NCBI RefSeq assembly: GCF_964340395.1
Contig: NC_135551.1
Coordinates: 1,769,001-1,833,000, forward strand
Length of the DNA: 64,000 nucleotides
Reading direction: 5' to 3'
Source: Glandiceps talaboti
Taxonomy: Eukaryota; Hemichordata; Enteropneusta; Spengelidae
A model generated the notes under the pieces. That model was not told the origin of the DNA. It made no database searches and saw nothing but the letters and a program-made list of their open reading frames with translations. The translations under genes were made by a program, and so were the position numbers. Numbering within the stretch: the stretch's first letter is position 1; each line of letters starts with the position of its first letter. Of the stretch, positions 50,099 through 61,880 are shown in pieces.

Positions 50099-50470
50099 TA
50101 GCTCCGCTGTCAGCGACAGCTGCGCGGGGCTTTAGGTTTAGAAGTTGATTCTTTGCCATCGCCCGTCATCATGCATCTGTTCATCAACTTTTTTCATTTT
50201 CATCTTCTTCTCCAAAAACTGGCAGTCACAATACTTTCATATTTGGTCTGCAAGTTGCCGGGGGGGGGGGGGGGGGGGGGGGGGCTATTTAGATGTTCAT
50301 GCTAAGTTGATATTCACGATATTTTTTTCAAAAATTATATTTTCATCATCTTCAATACTACTCGTCAGATTGCTTTGATATCTGGTGTGTCTGTGCAGAG
50401 GGTAGCTTAGCTAGATTTGTTGATTTCAAGTCCATTTTTCCATTTTTGATGAATTTTTTTATTGTATTTA
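50099..50470. mobile_element. Repeat family 3, copy B, with G25 run
   Basis: The head AGCTCCGCTGTCAGCGACAG continues CTGCGCGGGGCT. It can fold as nested hairpins: GCTGTC-agc-GACAGC inside AGCTCCGC/GCGGGGCT. The downstream CATCTTCTTCTCCAAAAACT parallels copy A. A run of 25 G (50260-50284) interrupts the body and is a likely sequencing trouble spot. Confidence 0.6.
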
Positions 50471-50595
50471 TTAAATATGTAAATTAGATGCATGCTCAGA
50501 CCGACACCATATTGGAAATCAGCTCCCTAAACTTTGAAGTAAACAGCCACTTTTCAAAAGACACCATATTGATGGCAGACAACAAGCAATGTAGT

Positions 50596-50856
50596 TCTAT
50601 GCATCATGCGCCCTCAACGACAAGTGACCAGCATAAATCCAAAATCAACACCCCTTCTATGAGACTGCTTTACAGAATAGTGCATCCCAGAAAGCTCAAT
50701 GAGAGATTGTGTTATTCCATCATACTTTCTCAAACCCTTTACAACTCGTGTGGCATTATTTTGTACTCGCTGCAATCTGTGAAACAAATACTGTGGCATT
50801 CCATACAATATGGAGTTTGCATAATCAAGATGAGAACTGACTAGAGTATGGATCAA
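50596..50856 (-). mobile_element. Non-LTR retrotransposon (LINE) fragment, end of reverse transcriptase
   Basis: The minus strand encodes LVSSHLDYANSILYGMPQYL and FHRLQRVQNNATRVVKGLRK followed by YDGITQSLIEL. This is the conserved post-catalytic region of Jockey/CR1-type reverse transcriptases: S.LDY.NSLLYG.P...I..LQ..QN.AAR, then HITP.L..LHWLP. The expected LHWLPV is decayed to SGMHYSV. The element is 5' truncated or broken and non-functional. It ends about 50 bases before exon 18. Confidence 0.88.
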
Positions 50857-50909
50857 TGTTTCACAAGCTGTCTGATTCGAATGTTATGTATATTTTATAT
50901 TGATTTCAG

Positions 50910-51024
50910 GCGTCATGTACTACGTTTTATGATGAATGCGCCACTTGGCTACCATATTCATCTTTGTTCAACTGTTAACTTTGTCTTTGGTGATGAAGAG
51001 ACTGTCATGACATATCTAACAAGG
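50910..51024 (+). CDS. ADGB: Androglobin exon 18: strand RHVLRF and start of the globin-like domain
   Basis: Encodes residues 671-709, phase 2 in, phase 0 out. The acceptor is TATTGATTTCAG and the donor is GTAAGT. The peptide contains RHVLRFMMNAPLGYHIHLCS and then VNFVFGDEETVMTYLTR. The first part closes the middle beta domain. The second leads into the globin C/CD region, with Phe 695 (codon 50980-50982) lying 22 residues before the E7 candidate of exon 19. That equals the CD1-E7 spacing of neuroglobin (inference). Confidence 0.92.
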
Positions 51025-52642
51025 GTAAGTGTTTATTCATATCACTTTGGTCTTTCTGTTCTCCACTCTACACTGAAAAGAAACACTTGGTTTGAATGGG
51101 TTCCTGTCCCCCACTGTACATGTACACTGAAAATAAAACACATTGTTTAAATGGTCTTCCTGTCCACGGCTCTACCGTACACTGACCAAGGGCAAGCGGC
51201 AACAATTCTTGTGTATATCAACAGTGGAATAACATTAATAAATAAAAGAAGAAAAAAAACATGAAATCAATACAAATAATTCCCAAAGATATCATAAGTT
51301 CTGCCATGGTACTGTGATACATGATAAATATCTGTAGAATGGCCAGGTATACGGAGACTTCTATATCATGGCTTTTACATCAACTACATGGAGTAATAGA
51401 CTTCTATATCATGGCTTTTACATCAACTGCATGGAGAAATAGACTCCTATATCATGAAAATATGCTCAAGTTGCACATTTGCTAAAAAAGAAGGGGTAGG
51501 ACACTCGTCTTCTTTTTCTCTGTATGCGTGAAACCACAATGCCCTCGTTCTCTGACACAAAAACTGGTACGGGTAAACTCACAGGTATATTTATATCTAG
51601 TCAATAAGGCTGCTACATTTTATTCTCTTCATTCAAATATTTGAGGAAACACAGATATGATGACTACTGTTTGTTGATTAATATTTTGTGAAATTTTATG
51701 ATAATAATATAGACCAGAATCAACTGTATGTTAGAGCCTACTTTAACTCTAAAGCAGTAAATCTTAATTAAAGTAAGATATCACCAATTGTATTTTTGTT
51801 TATTTCCTTTGCAAAAAACACACGTTTAGGAGCTTCATTTCAAACAATGTGCCATTTCAGTAATCTGTTGTAATGTCCTGTAAATTCCACAATGTACTGC
51901 AACATGCTGAACACATATCTCACCACAAGAGGGCAGCAGGTGATAACGAGCATTGAGAGAAAATTCATGAATCACATGGTCGATTTTAAGTGTCCTGATT
52001 GGTTTATTCAATGTTGTGTCCCACTCCTCTGTATGACTAGTATAAGCAAGGAACGTGTTTGAGCATGAGCACAGAAGCATGTCAGCTGGCTTTTTTCAAG
52101 CACTCTAACTCTAAGCATCAACTTTTTGTCTTGATTATGTTTCATAATCTTGGTATCAGATAAGCATTTTACAAACAGACTGAATCTATTCCTATTTTTA
52201 TTTTTTATTTTTTGGACTCTGTCATATTATAAACGTATTCTGGCCACCACTGTAAAGAATTAAGCTTATAAAAGGAATGATGTGTATCACAATCTAATCC
52301 CAAACACTTGTCAACAGAGATTAGTACAGCATAATACAGGAATTAAATGATGAAAACAGCATAATACAATACTAAGAATACCATTATTATGATAATAATA
52401 GTAATAAGTTGATATGTGGAAAGGTATAGTTCCCATAGCAACTAACATTTCCAAGACTAAAGGATACCAAAAGAAGAATGACAAGGAGAAGTTGGTATAT
52501 GGAAATAAACTGTTCCCATAGCAACCATTCAAGTAATGTCAATAAAAACATTAGAATATTTTCATTTTTATAGACCAATATCACCATGACATCAAAGTCT
52601 TAGAATTTAACCGTCATAATTGTGTTTATATCTGAATTCCAG
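51025..52642. other. Intron 18
   Basis: Mostly unique. A 2.5-copy 48-bp tandem repeat lies at 51350-51460 (ACTTCTATATCATGGCTTTT unit), and a diverged duplication of about 95 bases lies at 52415-52525 (GTTCCCATAGCAAC appears in both copies). No gene seen. Confidence 0.55.
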
Positions 52643-52807
52643 GAGAGTTGTAGGTTTGTAGACCATGCAAACCAAGTCATGCTATCCATTAAGAACTTTG
52701 TCCAATGTTTTGATGACCAAGACAAATTCACAGAAGCCATGAACAGTCTAGCATTGCTTCACTACCCTGTCAATGAGGGTAGCAAAGCTAAGGCTCATAA
52801 CTTTGAG
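52643..52807 (+). CDS. ADGB: Androglobin exon 19: globin helices E and F
   Basis: Encodes residues 710-764, phase 0 at both ends. The acceptor is TGAATTCCAG and the donor is GTAAGT. FVDHANQVMLSIKNFV aligns with globin helix E, placing His 717 at E7. FTEAMNSLALLHYPV aligns with helix F, placing His 749 at F8, the proximal haem ligand. The spacing of 32 residues equals that of neuroglobin. The exon ends KAHNFE, exactly where helix G is interrupted by the G7.0 intron of classical globins. Confidence 0.92.
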
Positions 52808-54398
52808 GTAAGTCTGACGTTATTGTGTATGACTTGTTAGAAATGTATGTGGTGTCTTCAAAGTGACATTCATTGAACAAGATACCAACATTGCCAAGCC
52901 CTCTTGTAATTTGAAATGAAAATCACACTAGGACACCTTCATTGACACATATTTACAGAAATAAAACTGGCCATATAGTATGTCCTAGCTGCTGGCTTGT
53001 ATCCTTATGTTCTATGAATGTTGTATCAGTGTACCCTCTAAATTAGAGACAACATCTGACAAGATCCTTATCCTGTGGAGCCATTTTACAGAATGAATTA
53101 ACCCTTTGAATTAGAGACAACATTTGTTATTGCTGGGTTTTCTTGCCATTCATGACATTGTATTAAAGGGAATAGGGGTTACCAAAGTATGGTGCCTAAC
53201 AAACAATTGCTGTCTGACAGTGGCATATCATTGTCAAATTGGCTTAGAGAATACACTGGACAGAATATGTCATTGAAATGGAAGATATTATAATAGTTAG
53301 TAACTTTAAATTGATATATACAGGTGGCATAATATATTTCAAGATACTGTACAAACATGTGACATTTTACAACAAACTTACCCTGCTTTCAAGTTAAAAA
53401 AATAACGTCCAATTATTATACTGTTATAAATGAGATTACAGTCACACCATTGAGTGCCATTTGATTCCCACAAGCTAAGCAGTGCGCACTGAATTATATG
53501 CTAACATCAATACCTAGTTTACAAATAGCTTGAAGCATCACTCACTGATTTTCACAATATAATGCACCTCTACAAACAAAAGTCATTTTAATTTAGCAAT
53601 ATTTAACTTGATTCCATGCAGATTATATTAACACTAATAAAAACCCAATATTTGCTGTCAGATATATCAAAGATAGTGTTTATACTCAATCGTTCTATGA
53701 TGAAGACAACAACACCGTGTACCGCCTCAATGTGTCAATAGTCACATTGAATAATTGCCTACCATTTCACTACCTAGACTCTTAATCACTTCTGTTCAAT
53801 TGTTGTTTTTTTATATTCATCCCCAACCAGCAATCCTTCACATTTCAGGAAAAACGGTATCTGTATAAGGTGATTATTTGTTGAAAACACCTAATGCCTT
53901 CAAAAACTAACCTGCACCTTTCAATCCGCAATAACACAATTTATCATTATTTCATGATAAATTGACTCCATTTCATTGCTATATAGTATATAGACTAATG
54001 TTTCACTATCCATATTCCAGAATTATCCTATTTCATAGTTTCATGAATAACTATTCCATTCAGATTCCATGGCTTTGTCATAATATCACCATACTTATTC
54101 AGAGTACCAGACTCATCAACATAGTGTACCTGGTCTGCCACCATCATGTCATCCAGTGGTCTCCCCAGATGGTAGCTAAGCACAACAACTAATTTGCATA
54201 CAGATACTTTGCATAAAAATAGAGTTGAATGATTACTATGTAAATACACAAATAAAGACATTAGAGTTAAGTGCAATGGTGACACTGGGGAGAACATTGT
54301 ACATTCTTACTATTAGAGAATTTTATACTTTCTAGTTCAAGTAGTTGATATCATTATCATGTTGATTAAAAATACTTCAAATTTCAATGTTTTTTTTT
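52808..54398. other. Intron 19, first part
   Basis: AT-rich unique sequence; no coding region or repeat recognised. Confidence 0.5.
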
Positions 54399-54624
54399 TA
54401 GCACAATTGAACTGTGGTTCAGTAGTGTTAATAGGCATGGTGAAATGTCTGTTTGTTTGTTTGTTTGTGTGTGTGTGTATGTGTGTTGTATGTGTGTATG
54501 TATGTATGTATGTATGTATGTATGTATGTATGTATGTGTGTATGTATGCATGTGTGTGTATTTGTGTCTGAGTGTGTATGTATGTATGTGTGTATGTTTG
54601 TGTGTATGTGTGTGTGTGTCTGTC

Positions 54625-54668
<44 letters not shown>

Positions 54669-55650
54669 AATTGGAAAATGTTCAAATCAAAATGATCTTA
54701 CCACGGTGTGTGATTTGGGTAAAAAATTGTAATATTTGGTCAAAAAACATAAACTCAAAAACTACTGGACAGATCAGTCTGAAATTTGGTGGGAACATTC
54801 TTAAGGGTGTTTAAACTAAGAATTGTTCATGACATGATTCCATCAGTGATATGCAAATTAGGGCTAAAAATGTGTCTTTTTGGTCAAAAATCATTAATTC
54901 CAAAACTATTGAGCGGATTAGACTGAAAGTTGATGGGGGATGTATCTGAGGGTATATAGATGAAGAAATATTAAGCATATATTAAGCATATTTCATCAGT
55001 AACATGCAAGTTAAGTGTAAAAATGTGAATTTTCATCAAAAACTTATATCTCAAAAAGTACTTGGTCAATGAGACTGAAACTTGGTGAGATGTTTTTAGA
55101 AGTGTTATTCTGCAGATTTTCTTCAAAATATTTTGACACAATTGGCCCTAGCAACCATGACCACACCCACAGCAACAACCAAACGGCGGTATATTTTGGT
55201 TAAGTAACAACATCATCTGGTAAACATTCAAAAAATGTATGCAAATACCCCTAGCAACCATGACCACATCCATAGCAACAGCCAAACTTTGGTGTATTTC
55301 ACAAAGATAACAGGGTTTCTGAGACAAGTGAACAAACATTCAAAAAGTGTATGCAAATATGCCTAGCAACAAGACCACGCCCATGGCAACAGCCAAATGA
55401 TCACATATATTGCAAAGATAACACCAGGGATTAATAGACAAGTGAATAAACATGCAAATATATCTAGCAACATGACCATGTCCCTAGCAACAGCTAAATG
55501 ATCATGTATATTACAAAGATAACAACAGCGTTGGATAGGTAACTGGATCGCCATTCAGCAATTGAACAACTATACCTAGCATGGATCAGCATGTGGGTAA
55601 ATATTTTAAAAACTGTACAGTTGTGCTACAATGCCATTGGCACTATTTTT
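54399..55650. mobile_element. Repeat family 1, copy B (longest copy)
   Basis: The head TAGCACAATTGAACTGTGGT runs to TTCAGTAGTGTTAATAGGCAT, followed by a long TTTG/TATG/TCTG/TG microsatellite (54447-54666). The body has repeated CTCAAAAACTACTGGACAGA-like and ATATGCAAATTAGGGCTAAA-like stretches. A core of about four units of 105-115 bases (55140-55560) contains AGCAACCATGACCACACCCA, CAACAGCCAAA and ATGCAAATATGCCTAGCAAC. The tail is CAGTTGTGCTACAATGCCAT then TGGCACTATTTTT. It is the same order as copy A but with more core units and a longer microsatellite. Confidence 0.75.
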
Positions 55651-56283
55651 AATTTTCTATCTTGTTAAACACTTTTCTTTCTTTACCATTAGATGTAAAT
55701 TCTTGTAAGTTGTAGTCAGATAATACGATGTAGAAACAGTTTTATCTTATTATTGGTGTTCACAAGTTGTTATACCATTCTCTGTGATGGAGTGTTTCAG
55801 ATAGCCAAAACTTAATTTGACTATACCATTTAAGTAAAGTTTATGCACAAGTTATAATAAAAAGTACTCATAATTTTAGCATTGATATAATTTTTGTTTA
55901 TGTACGATATTAAAATGGTGTTCATATCAGCTGCATATTAGCAGTCTGTATTTCAAAATGAGATGCGTAATGTCAATAATTGTAGATAGTATGGACAAGA
56001 AATTATGTGTTTAGGTAGTCTTGCTTTGTCATCTTAAGATGGATTTAAAGTCAGCAAAAATCAGATCCAAGTACAATACGGATGTCTTGATAGACTGCAA
56101 GATCTGTTGTTGTTTCCATCTATGCAATATACAATCAATCTTCCAGTCTAATGTCGCAACTGACTTAGTGGTATGCAAATTAGGTGTGATTTGTAGACAC
56201 TGAGTGATGATATATTCATTTATTGGGATCATAATAAAGTTTGAGTTCAAATGATACCTAATGATTTCAGTATTAATTTATAC
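55651..56283. other. Intron 19 spacer
   Basis: Unique sequence between a family 1 element and the 42-bp array; nothing recognised. Confidence 0.5.
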
Positions 56284-59200
56284 AATTGGACATTCAGTCA
56301 TAGACTCTATACCAAGTGTATGGTACATTGGACATTCAGTTATAGACTGTGGACTAAGTGTATGGTACATTGGACATTCAGTCATTGACTGTATACCAAG
56401 TGTATGGTGCATTGGACATTCAGTCATAGACTGTGGACCAAGTGTATGGTACATTGGACATTCAGTCATAGACTGTGGACCAAGTGTATGGTGCATTGGA
56501 CATTCAGTCATAGACTCTATACCAAGTGTATGGTACATTGGACATTCAGTCATAGACTCTATACCAAGTGTATGGTACTTTGGACATTCAATCATAGACT
56601 GTGGACCAAGTGTATGGTGCATTGGACATTCAGTTATAGACTGTGAACCAAGTGTATGGTACATTGGACATTCAGTTATAGACTGTGGACCAAGTGTATG
56701 GTACATTGGACATTCAGTCATAGACTCTATACCAAGTGTATGGTGCATTGGACATTCAGTCATTGACTGTGGACCAAGTGTATGGTACATTGGACATTCA
56801 GTTATAGACTGTGGACCAAGTGTATGGTACATTGGACATTCAGTTATAGACTCTATACCAAGTGTATGGTACATTGGACATTCAGTTATAGACTCTATAC
56901 CAAGTGTATGGTACATTGGACATTCAGTCATAGACTGTGGACCAAGTGTATGGTGCATTGGACATTCAGTCATAGACTCTATACCAAGTGTATGGTGCAT
57001 TGGACATTCAGTCATAGACTGTGGACCAAGTGTATGGTACATTGGACATTCAGTCATAGACTCTATACCAAGTGTATGGTGCATTGGACATTCAGTCATA
57101 GACTCTATACCAAGTGTATGGTGCATTGGACATTCAGTCATAGACTGTGGACCAAGTGTATGGTACAATGGACATTCAGTCATAGACTCTATACCAAGTG
57201 TATGGTACATTGGACATTCAGTTATAGACTCTATACCAAGTGTATGGTACATTGGACATTCAGTCATAGACTGTGGACCAAGTGTATGGTACATTGGACA
57301 TTCATATGGTGCATTGGACATTCAGTCATAGACTCTATACCAAGTGTATGGTATTGGACATTCAATCATAGACTGTGGACTAAGTGTATGGTACATTGGA
57401 CATTCAGTCATAGACTCTATACCAAGTGTATGGTGCATTGGACATTCAGTCATAGACTGTGGACCAAGTGTATGGTACTTTGGACATTCAATCATAGACT
57501 GTGGACCAAGTGTATGGTGCATTGGACATTCAGTCATAGACTGTGGACCAAGTGTATGGTACATTGGACATTCAGTTATAGACTCTATACCAAGTGTATG
57601 GTACTTTGGACATTCAGTCATAGACTGTGGACCAAGTGTATGGTACTTTGGACATTCAATCATAGACTGTGGACCAAGTGTATGGTACATTGGACATTCA
57701 GTCATAGACTCTATACCAAGTGTATGGTACACTGGACATTCAGTCATAGACTGTGGACCAAGTGTATGGTACATTGGACATTCAGTTATAGACTGTGGAC
57801 TAAGTGTATGGTACATTGGACATTCAGTTATAGACTGTGGACCAAGTGTATGGTACATTGGACATTCAGTTATAGACTGTGGACTAAGTGTGTGGTACAT
57901 TGGACATTCAGTTATAGACTGTGGACTAAGTGTATGGTACATTGGACATTCAGTCATAGACTCTATACCAAGTGTATGGTACATTGGACATTCATATGGT
58001 GCATTGGACATTCAGTTATAGACTGTGGACTAAGTGTATGGTGCATTGGACATTCAGTCATAGACTGTGGACCAAGTATATGGTACATTGGACATTCAGT
58101 CATAGACTCTATACCAAGTGTATGGTACATTGGACATTCAGTCATAGACTCTATACCAAGTGTATGGTACATTGGACATTCAGTTATAGACTGTGGACCA
58201 AGTATATGGTACATTGGACATTCAGTTATAGACTGTGGACCAAGTATATGGTACATTGGACATTCAGTCATAGACTGTGGACCAAGTGTATGGTACATTG
58301 GACATTCAGTCATAGACTCTATACCAAGTGTATGGTATTGGACATTCAGTCATAGACTGTGGACCAAGTGTATGGTACATTGGACATTCAGTCATAGACT
58401 CTATACCAAGTGTATGGTACATTGGACATTCAGTTATAGACTGTGGACCAAGTGTATGGTACATTGGACATTCAGTTATAGACTGTGGACCAAGTATATG
58501 GTACATTGGACATTCAGTCATAGACTCTATACCAAGTGTATGGTATTGGACATTCAGTTATAGACTGTGGACTAAGTGTATGGTGCATTGGACATTCAGT
58601 TATAGACTCTATACCAAGTGTATGGTACTTTGGACATTCAGTCATAGACTGTGGACCAAGTGTATGGTACATTGGACATTCAGTCATTGACTGTGGACCA
58701 AGTGTATGGTGCATTGGACATTCAGTTATAGACTGTGGACCAAGTGTATGGTACACTGGACATTCAGTTATAGACTCTATACCAAGTGTATGGTACATTG
58801 GACATTCAGTTATAGACTCTATACCAAGTGTATGGTACTTTGGACATTCAGTCATAGACTGTGGACCAAGTGTATGGTACATTGGACATTCAGTCATTGA
58901 CTGTGGACCAAGTGTATGGTGCATTGGACATTCAGTTATAGACTGTGGACCAAGTGTATGGTACACTGGACATTCAGTTATAGACTGTGGACCAAGTGTA
59001 TGGTACATTGGACATTCAGTTATAGACTCTATACCAAGTGTATGGTACTTTGGACATTCAGTCATAGACTGTGGACCAAGTGTATGGTGCATTGGACATT
59101 CAGTTATAGACTGTGGACTAAGTGTATGGTACATTGGACATTCAGTTATAGACTGTGGACCAAGTGTATGGTACATTGGACATTCAGTTATAGACTCTAT

Positions 59201-60284
59201 ACCAAGTGTATGGTACTTTGGACATTCAGTCATAGACTGTGGACCAAGTGTATGGTACATTGGACATTCAGTCATTGACTGTGGACCAAGTGTATGGTGC
59301 ATTGGACATTCAGTTATAGACTGTGGACCAAGTGTATGGTACACTGGACATTCAGTTATAGACTCTATACCAAGTGTATGGTACATTGGACATTCAGTTA
59401 TAGACTCTATACCAAGTGTATGGTACATTGGACATTCAGTTATAGACTCTATACCAAGTGTATGGTACATTGGACATTCAGTTATAGACTGTGGACCAAG
59501 TGTATGGTACACTGGACATTCAGTTATAGACTCTATACCAAGTGTATGGTACATTGGACATTCAGTTATAGACTGTGGACCAAGTGTATGGTACACTGGA
59601 CATTCAGTTATAGACTGTGGACCAAGTGTATGGTACATTGGACATTCAGTTATAGACTCTATACCAAGTGTATGGTACATTGGACATTCAGTTATAGACT
59701 GTGGACCAAGTGTATGGTACATTGGACATTCAGTTATAGACTCTATACCAAGTGTATGGTACTTTGGACATTCAGTCATAGACTGTGGACCAAGTGTATG
59801 GTACATTGGACATTCAGTCATAGACTGTGGACCAAGTGTATGGTACATTGGACATTCAGTCATAGACTCTATACCAAGTGTATGGTACATTGGACATTCA
59901 GTTATAGACTCTATACCAAGTGTATGGTACTTTGGACATTCAGTCATAGACTGTGGACCAAGTGTATGGTACATTGGACATTCAGTCATAGACTGTGGAC
60001 CAAGTGTATGGTACATTGGACATTCAGTCATAGACTCTATACCAAGTGTATGGTACTTTGGACATTCAGTCATAGACTCTATGCCAAGTGTATGGTACAT
60101 TGGACATTCAGTCATAGACTGTGGACCAAGTGTATGGTACATTGGACATTCAGTCATAGACTGTGGACCAAGTGTATGGTACATTGGACATTCAGTCATA
60201 GACTCTATACCAAGTGTATGGTACATTGGACATTCATATGGTGCATTGGACATTCAGTCATAGACTGTGGACTAAGTGTATGGT
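56284..60284. repeat. 42-bp minisatellite, about 95 copies
   Basis: The unit contains ACATTGGACATTCAGTCATA, GACTGTGGACCAAGTGTATG and GT. Two main unit types differ at GACTGTGGACC versus GACTCTATACC; other variable sites are GTCATA/GTTATA and GTACATT/GTGCATT/GTACTTT. Truncated units (ATTCATATGGTGCATTGG) occur at 57301, 57991 and 60233. Because 42 is divisible by 3 and the unit has no stop in several frames, open frames up to 593 codons appear on both strands. They are not genes. Confidence 0.97.
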
Positions 60285-60918
60285 TTATAATTCAAGTTTC
60301 ATTTTGCTGTGTGCATCAAATTTGTAAACATAGTGTAAGGACAGTTTAAATTTTTCTATGAAATTTGACAAAGCAAGCCTGTAGTTTGTAAGTTATTAGT
60401 TATTTCACCAGAAGACACTTTGATTTACAATTCACCATGTGAGGGCAGTCTTGTAGATGTTTTGTGCCCTGGATACTGTAATCCAGTAGTAGTATGGAAA
60501 AGAGAAAAGTTCTCTTTGAATACTATGGCTTCACATGGTGAAGTTCAGTAAACAGCATAGCAACATAAATTGATGTTTTTAATAAAGTTGTTGTAAGTAT
60601 AGATATGTTATACAGTATGGATAATTAGACTATTCTGCATGACTATAAAGATATATACAGGGTAGTCCATACCAATTACCTTTTATATGCAATTGGGAAC
60701 TTGCAATCCAGACTGAGCATGCTCAGATGCAAAGGACTATGGGATTATCTGTGGTTATCGCAATACCTAATTGGGAGCTACCGATGAAATAAACCTCCCA
60801 CAAAGGTCAGAGTGACTATGAATTGATGAATTGATTATACAATACTAATTGATTAGCATTTATTATCCCATTTCCCATGATGCAACATTCAACATGGTAG
60901 GTTTGCAAGTTCCCTATT
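60285..60918. other. Intron 19 spacer
   Basis: Unique sequence. A decayed relative of the next repeat unit is visible near 60664 (AGTCCATACCAATTACC). Confidence 0.5.
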
Positions 60919-61086
60919 CATAACAGTCAGCATGGTCCATACCAGTTACCATGGATACATAATTCATAAGCATCGGCATGGTCCATACCAGTTACCATGG
61001 ATACATAATTCATAACAGTCAGCATGGTCCATACCAGTTACCATGGATACATAATTCATAACAGTCAGCATGGTCCATACCAGTTA
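60919..61086. repeat. 46-bp tandem repeat, about 3.5 copies (unrelated to the one at 1)
   Basis: The unit contains AGCATGGTCCATACCAGTTA, CCATGGATACATAATTCATA and ACAGTC. One unit has CATCGG in place of CAGTCAG. Confidence 0.92.
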
Positions 61087-61261
61087 AAACAATAAGTTTG
61101 AAGTCTGGTAGATGTAAACCCAACATAATTTCACATACAGTCACAATTTTGGTGTGGTACCACAGTAAAATAACAGGAACCTACCTTTCAAACAGTTGTA
61201 TGGATATGGCATATGAATAATCCTGTAGCAACTTGTAACATACATGTATAGTTTAATTACT

Positions 61262-61880
61262 TAGGTATATATATATCTATCTCTCTCTATATATATAATT
61301 ATACAAGTGTATGTAGGTATATATACATATATTTAGGTATACAGTGTATTTACATGTATTTAGGTATATTTACATGTATCTACAATAGGTATATTTACAT
61401 ATATTTAGGTATATTTAGGTATATTTACATATATTTAGGTATATTTAGGTATATTTACATATATTTAGGTATATTTACATATATTTAGGTATACAGTGTA
61501 TTTACATGTATTTAGGTATATTTACATGTATCTACAATAGGTATATTTACATGTATCTACAATAGGTATATTTACATGTATCTACAATAGGTATATTTAC
61601 ATATATTTAGGTATATTTAGGTATATTTACATATATTTAGGTATATTTAGGTATATTTACATATATTTAGGTATATTTACATATATTTAGGTATATTTAC
61701 ATATATTTAGGTATATTTACATGTATCTGCAATAGGTATATTTACATATATTTAGGTATATTTACATATATTTAGGTATATATACATATATTTAGGTATA
61801 TTTACATATATTTAGGTATATTTACATGTATTTACGATAGGTATATTTACATGTATTTACATGTATTTACATATAATTAG
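61262..61880. repeat. AT-rich acceptor-like minisatellite running into exon 20
   Basis: Units of about 10-22 bases built from TATTTACATATATTTAGG and TATTTACATGTATCTACAATAGG. Each ends in TTAG-GTAT or ATAG-GTAT. The real exon 20 acceptor, ACATATAATTAG-GTATTC, is a slightly changed member of the same series. Confidence 0.9.

Noticed and set aside
50488-50844. 118-codon plus-strand open frame
   Set aside because: It is the antisense shadow of the LINE reverse transcriptase fragment on the minus strand.
54428-54732. Cys/Val-rich or His/Thr-rich open frames
   Set aside because: They read through the TG/TATG microsatellite of a family 1 element.
56261-60349. Repeat proteins of 350-593 codons on both strands
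   Set aside because: Translation of the 42-bp intronic minisatellite; both strands and several frames are open at once, and real androglobin exons lie on either side.
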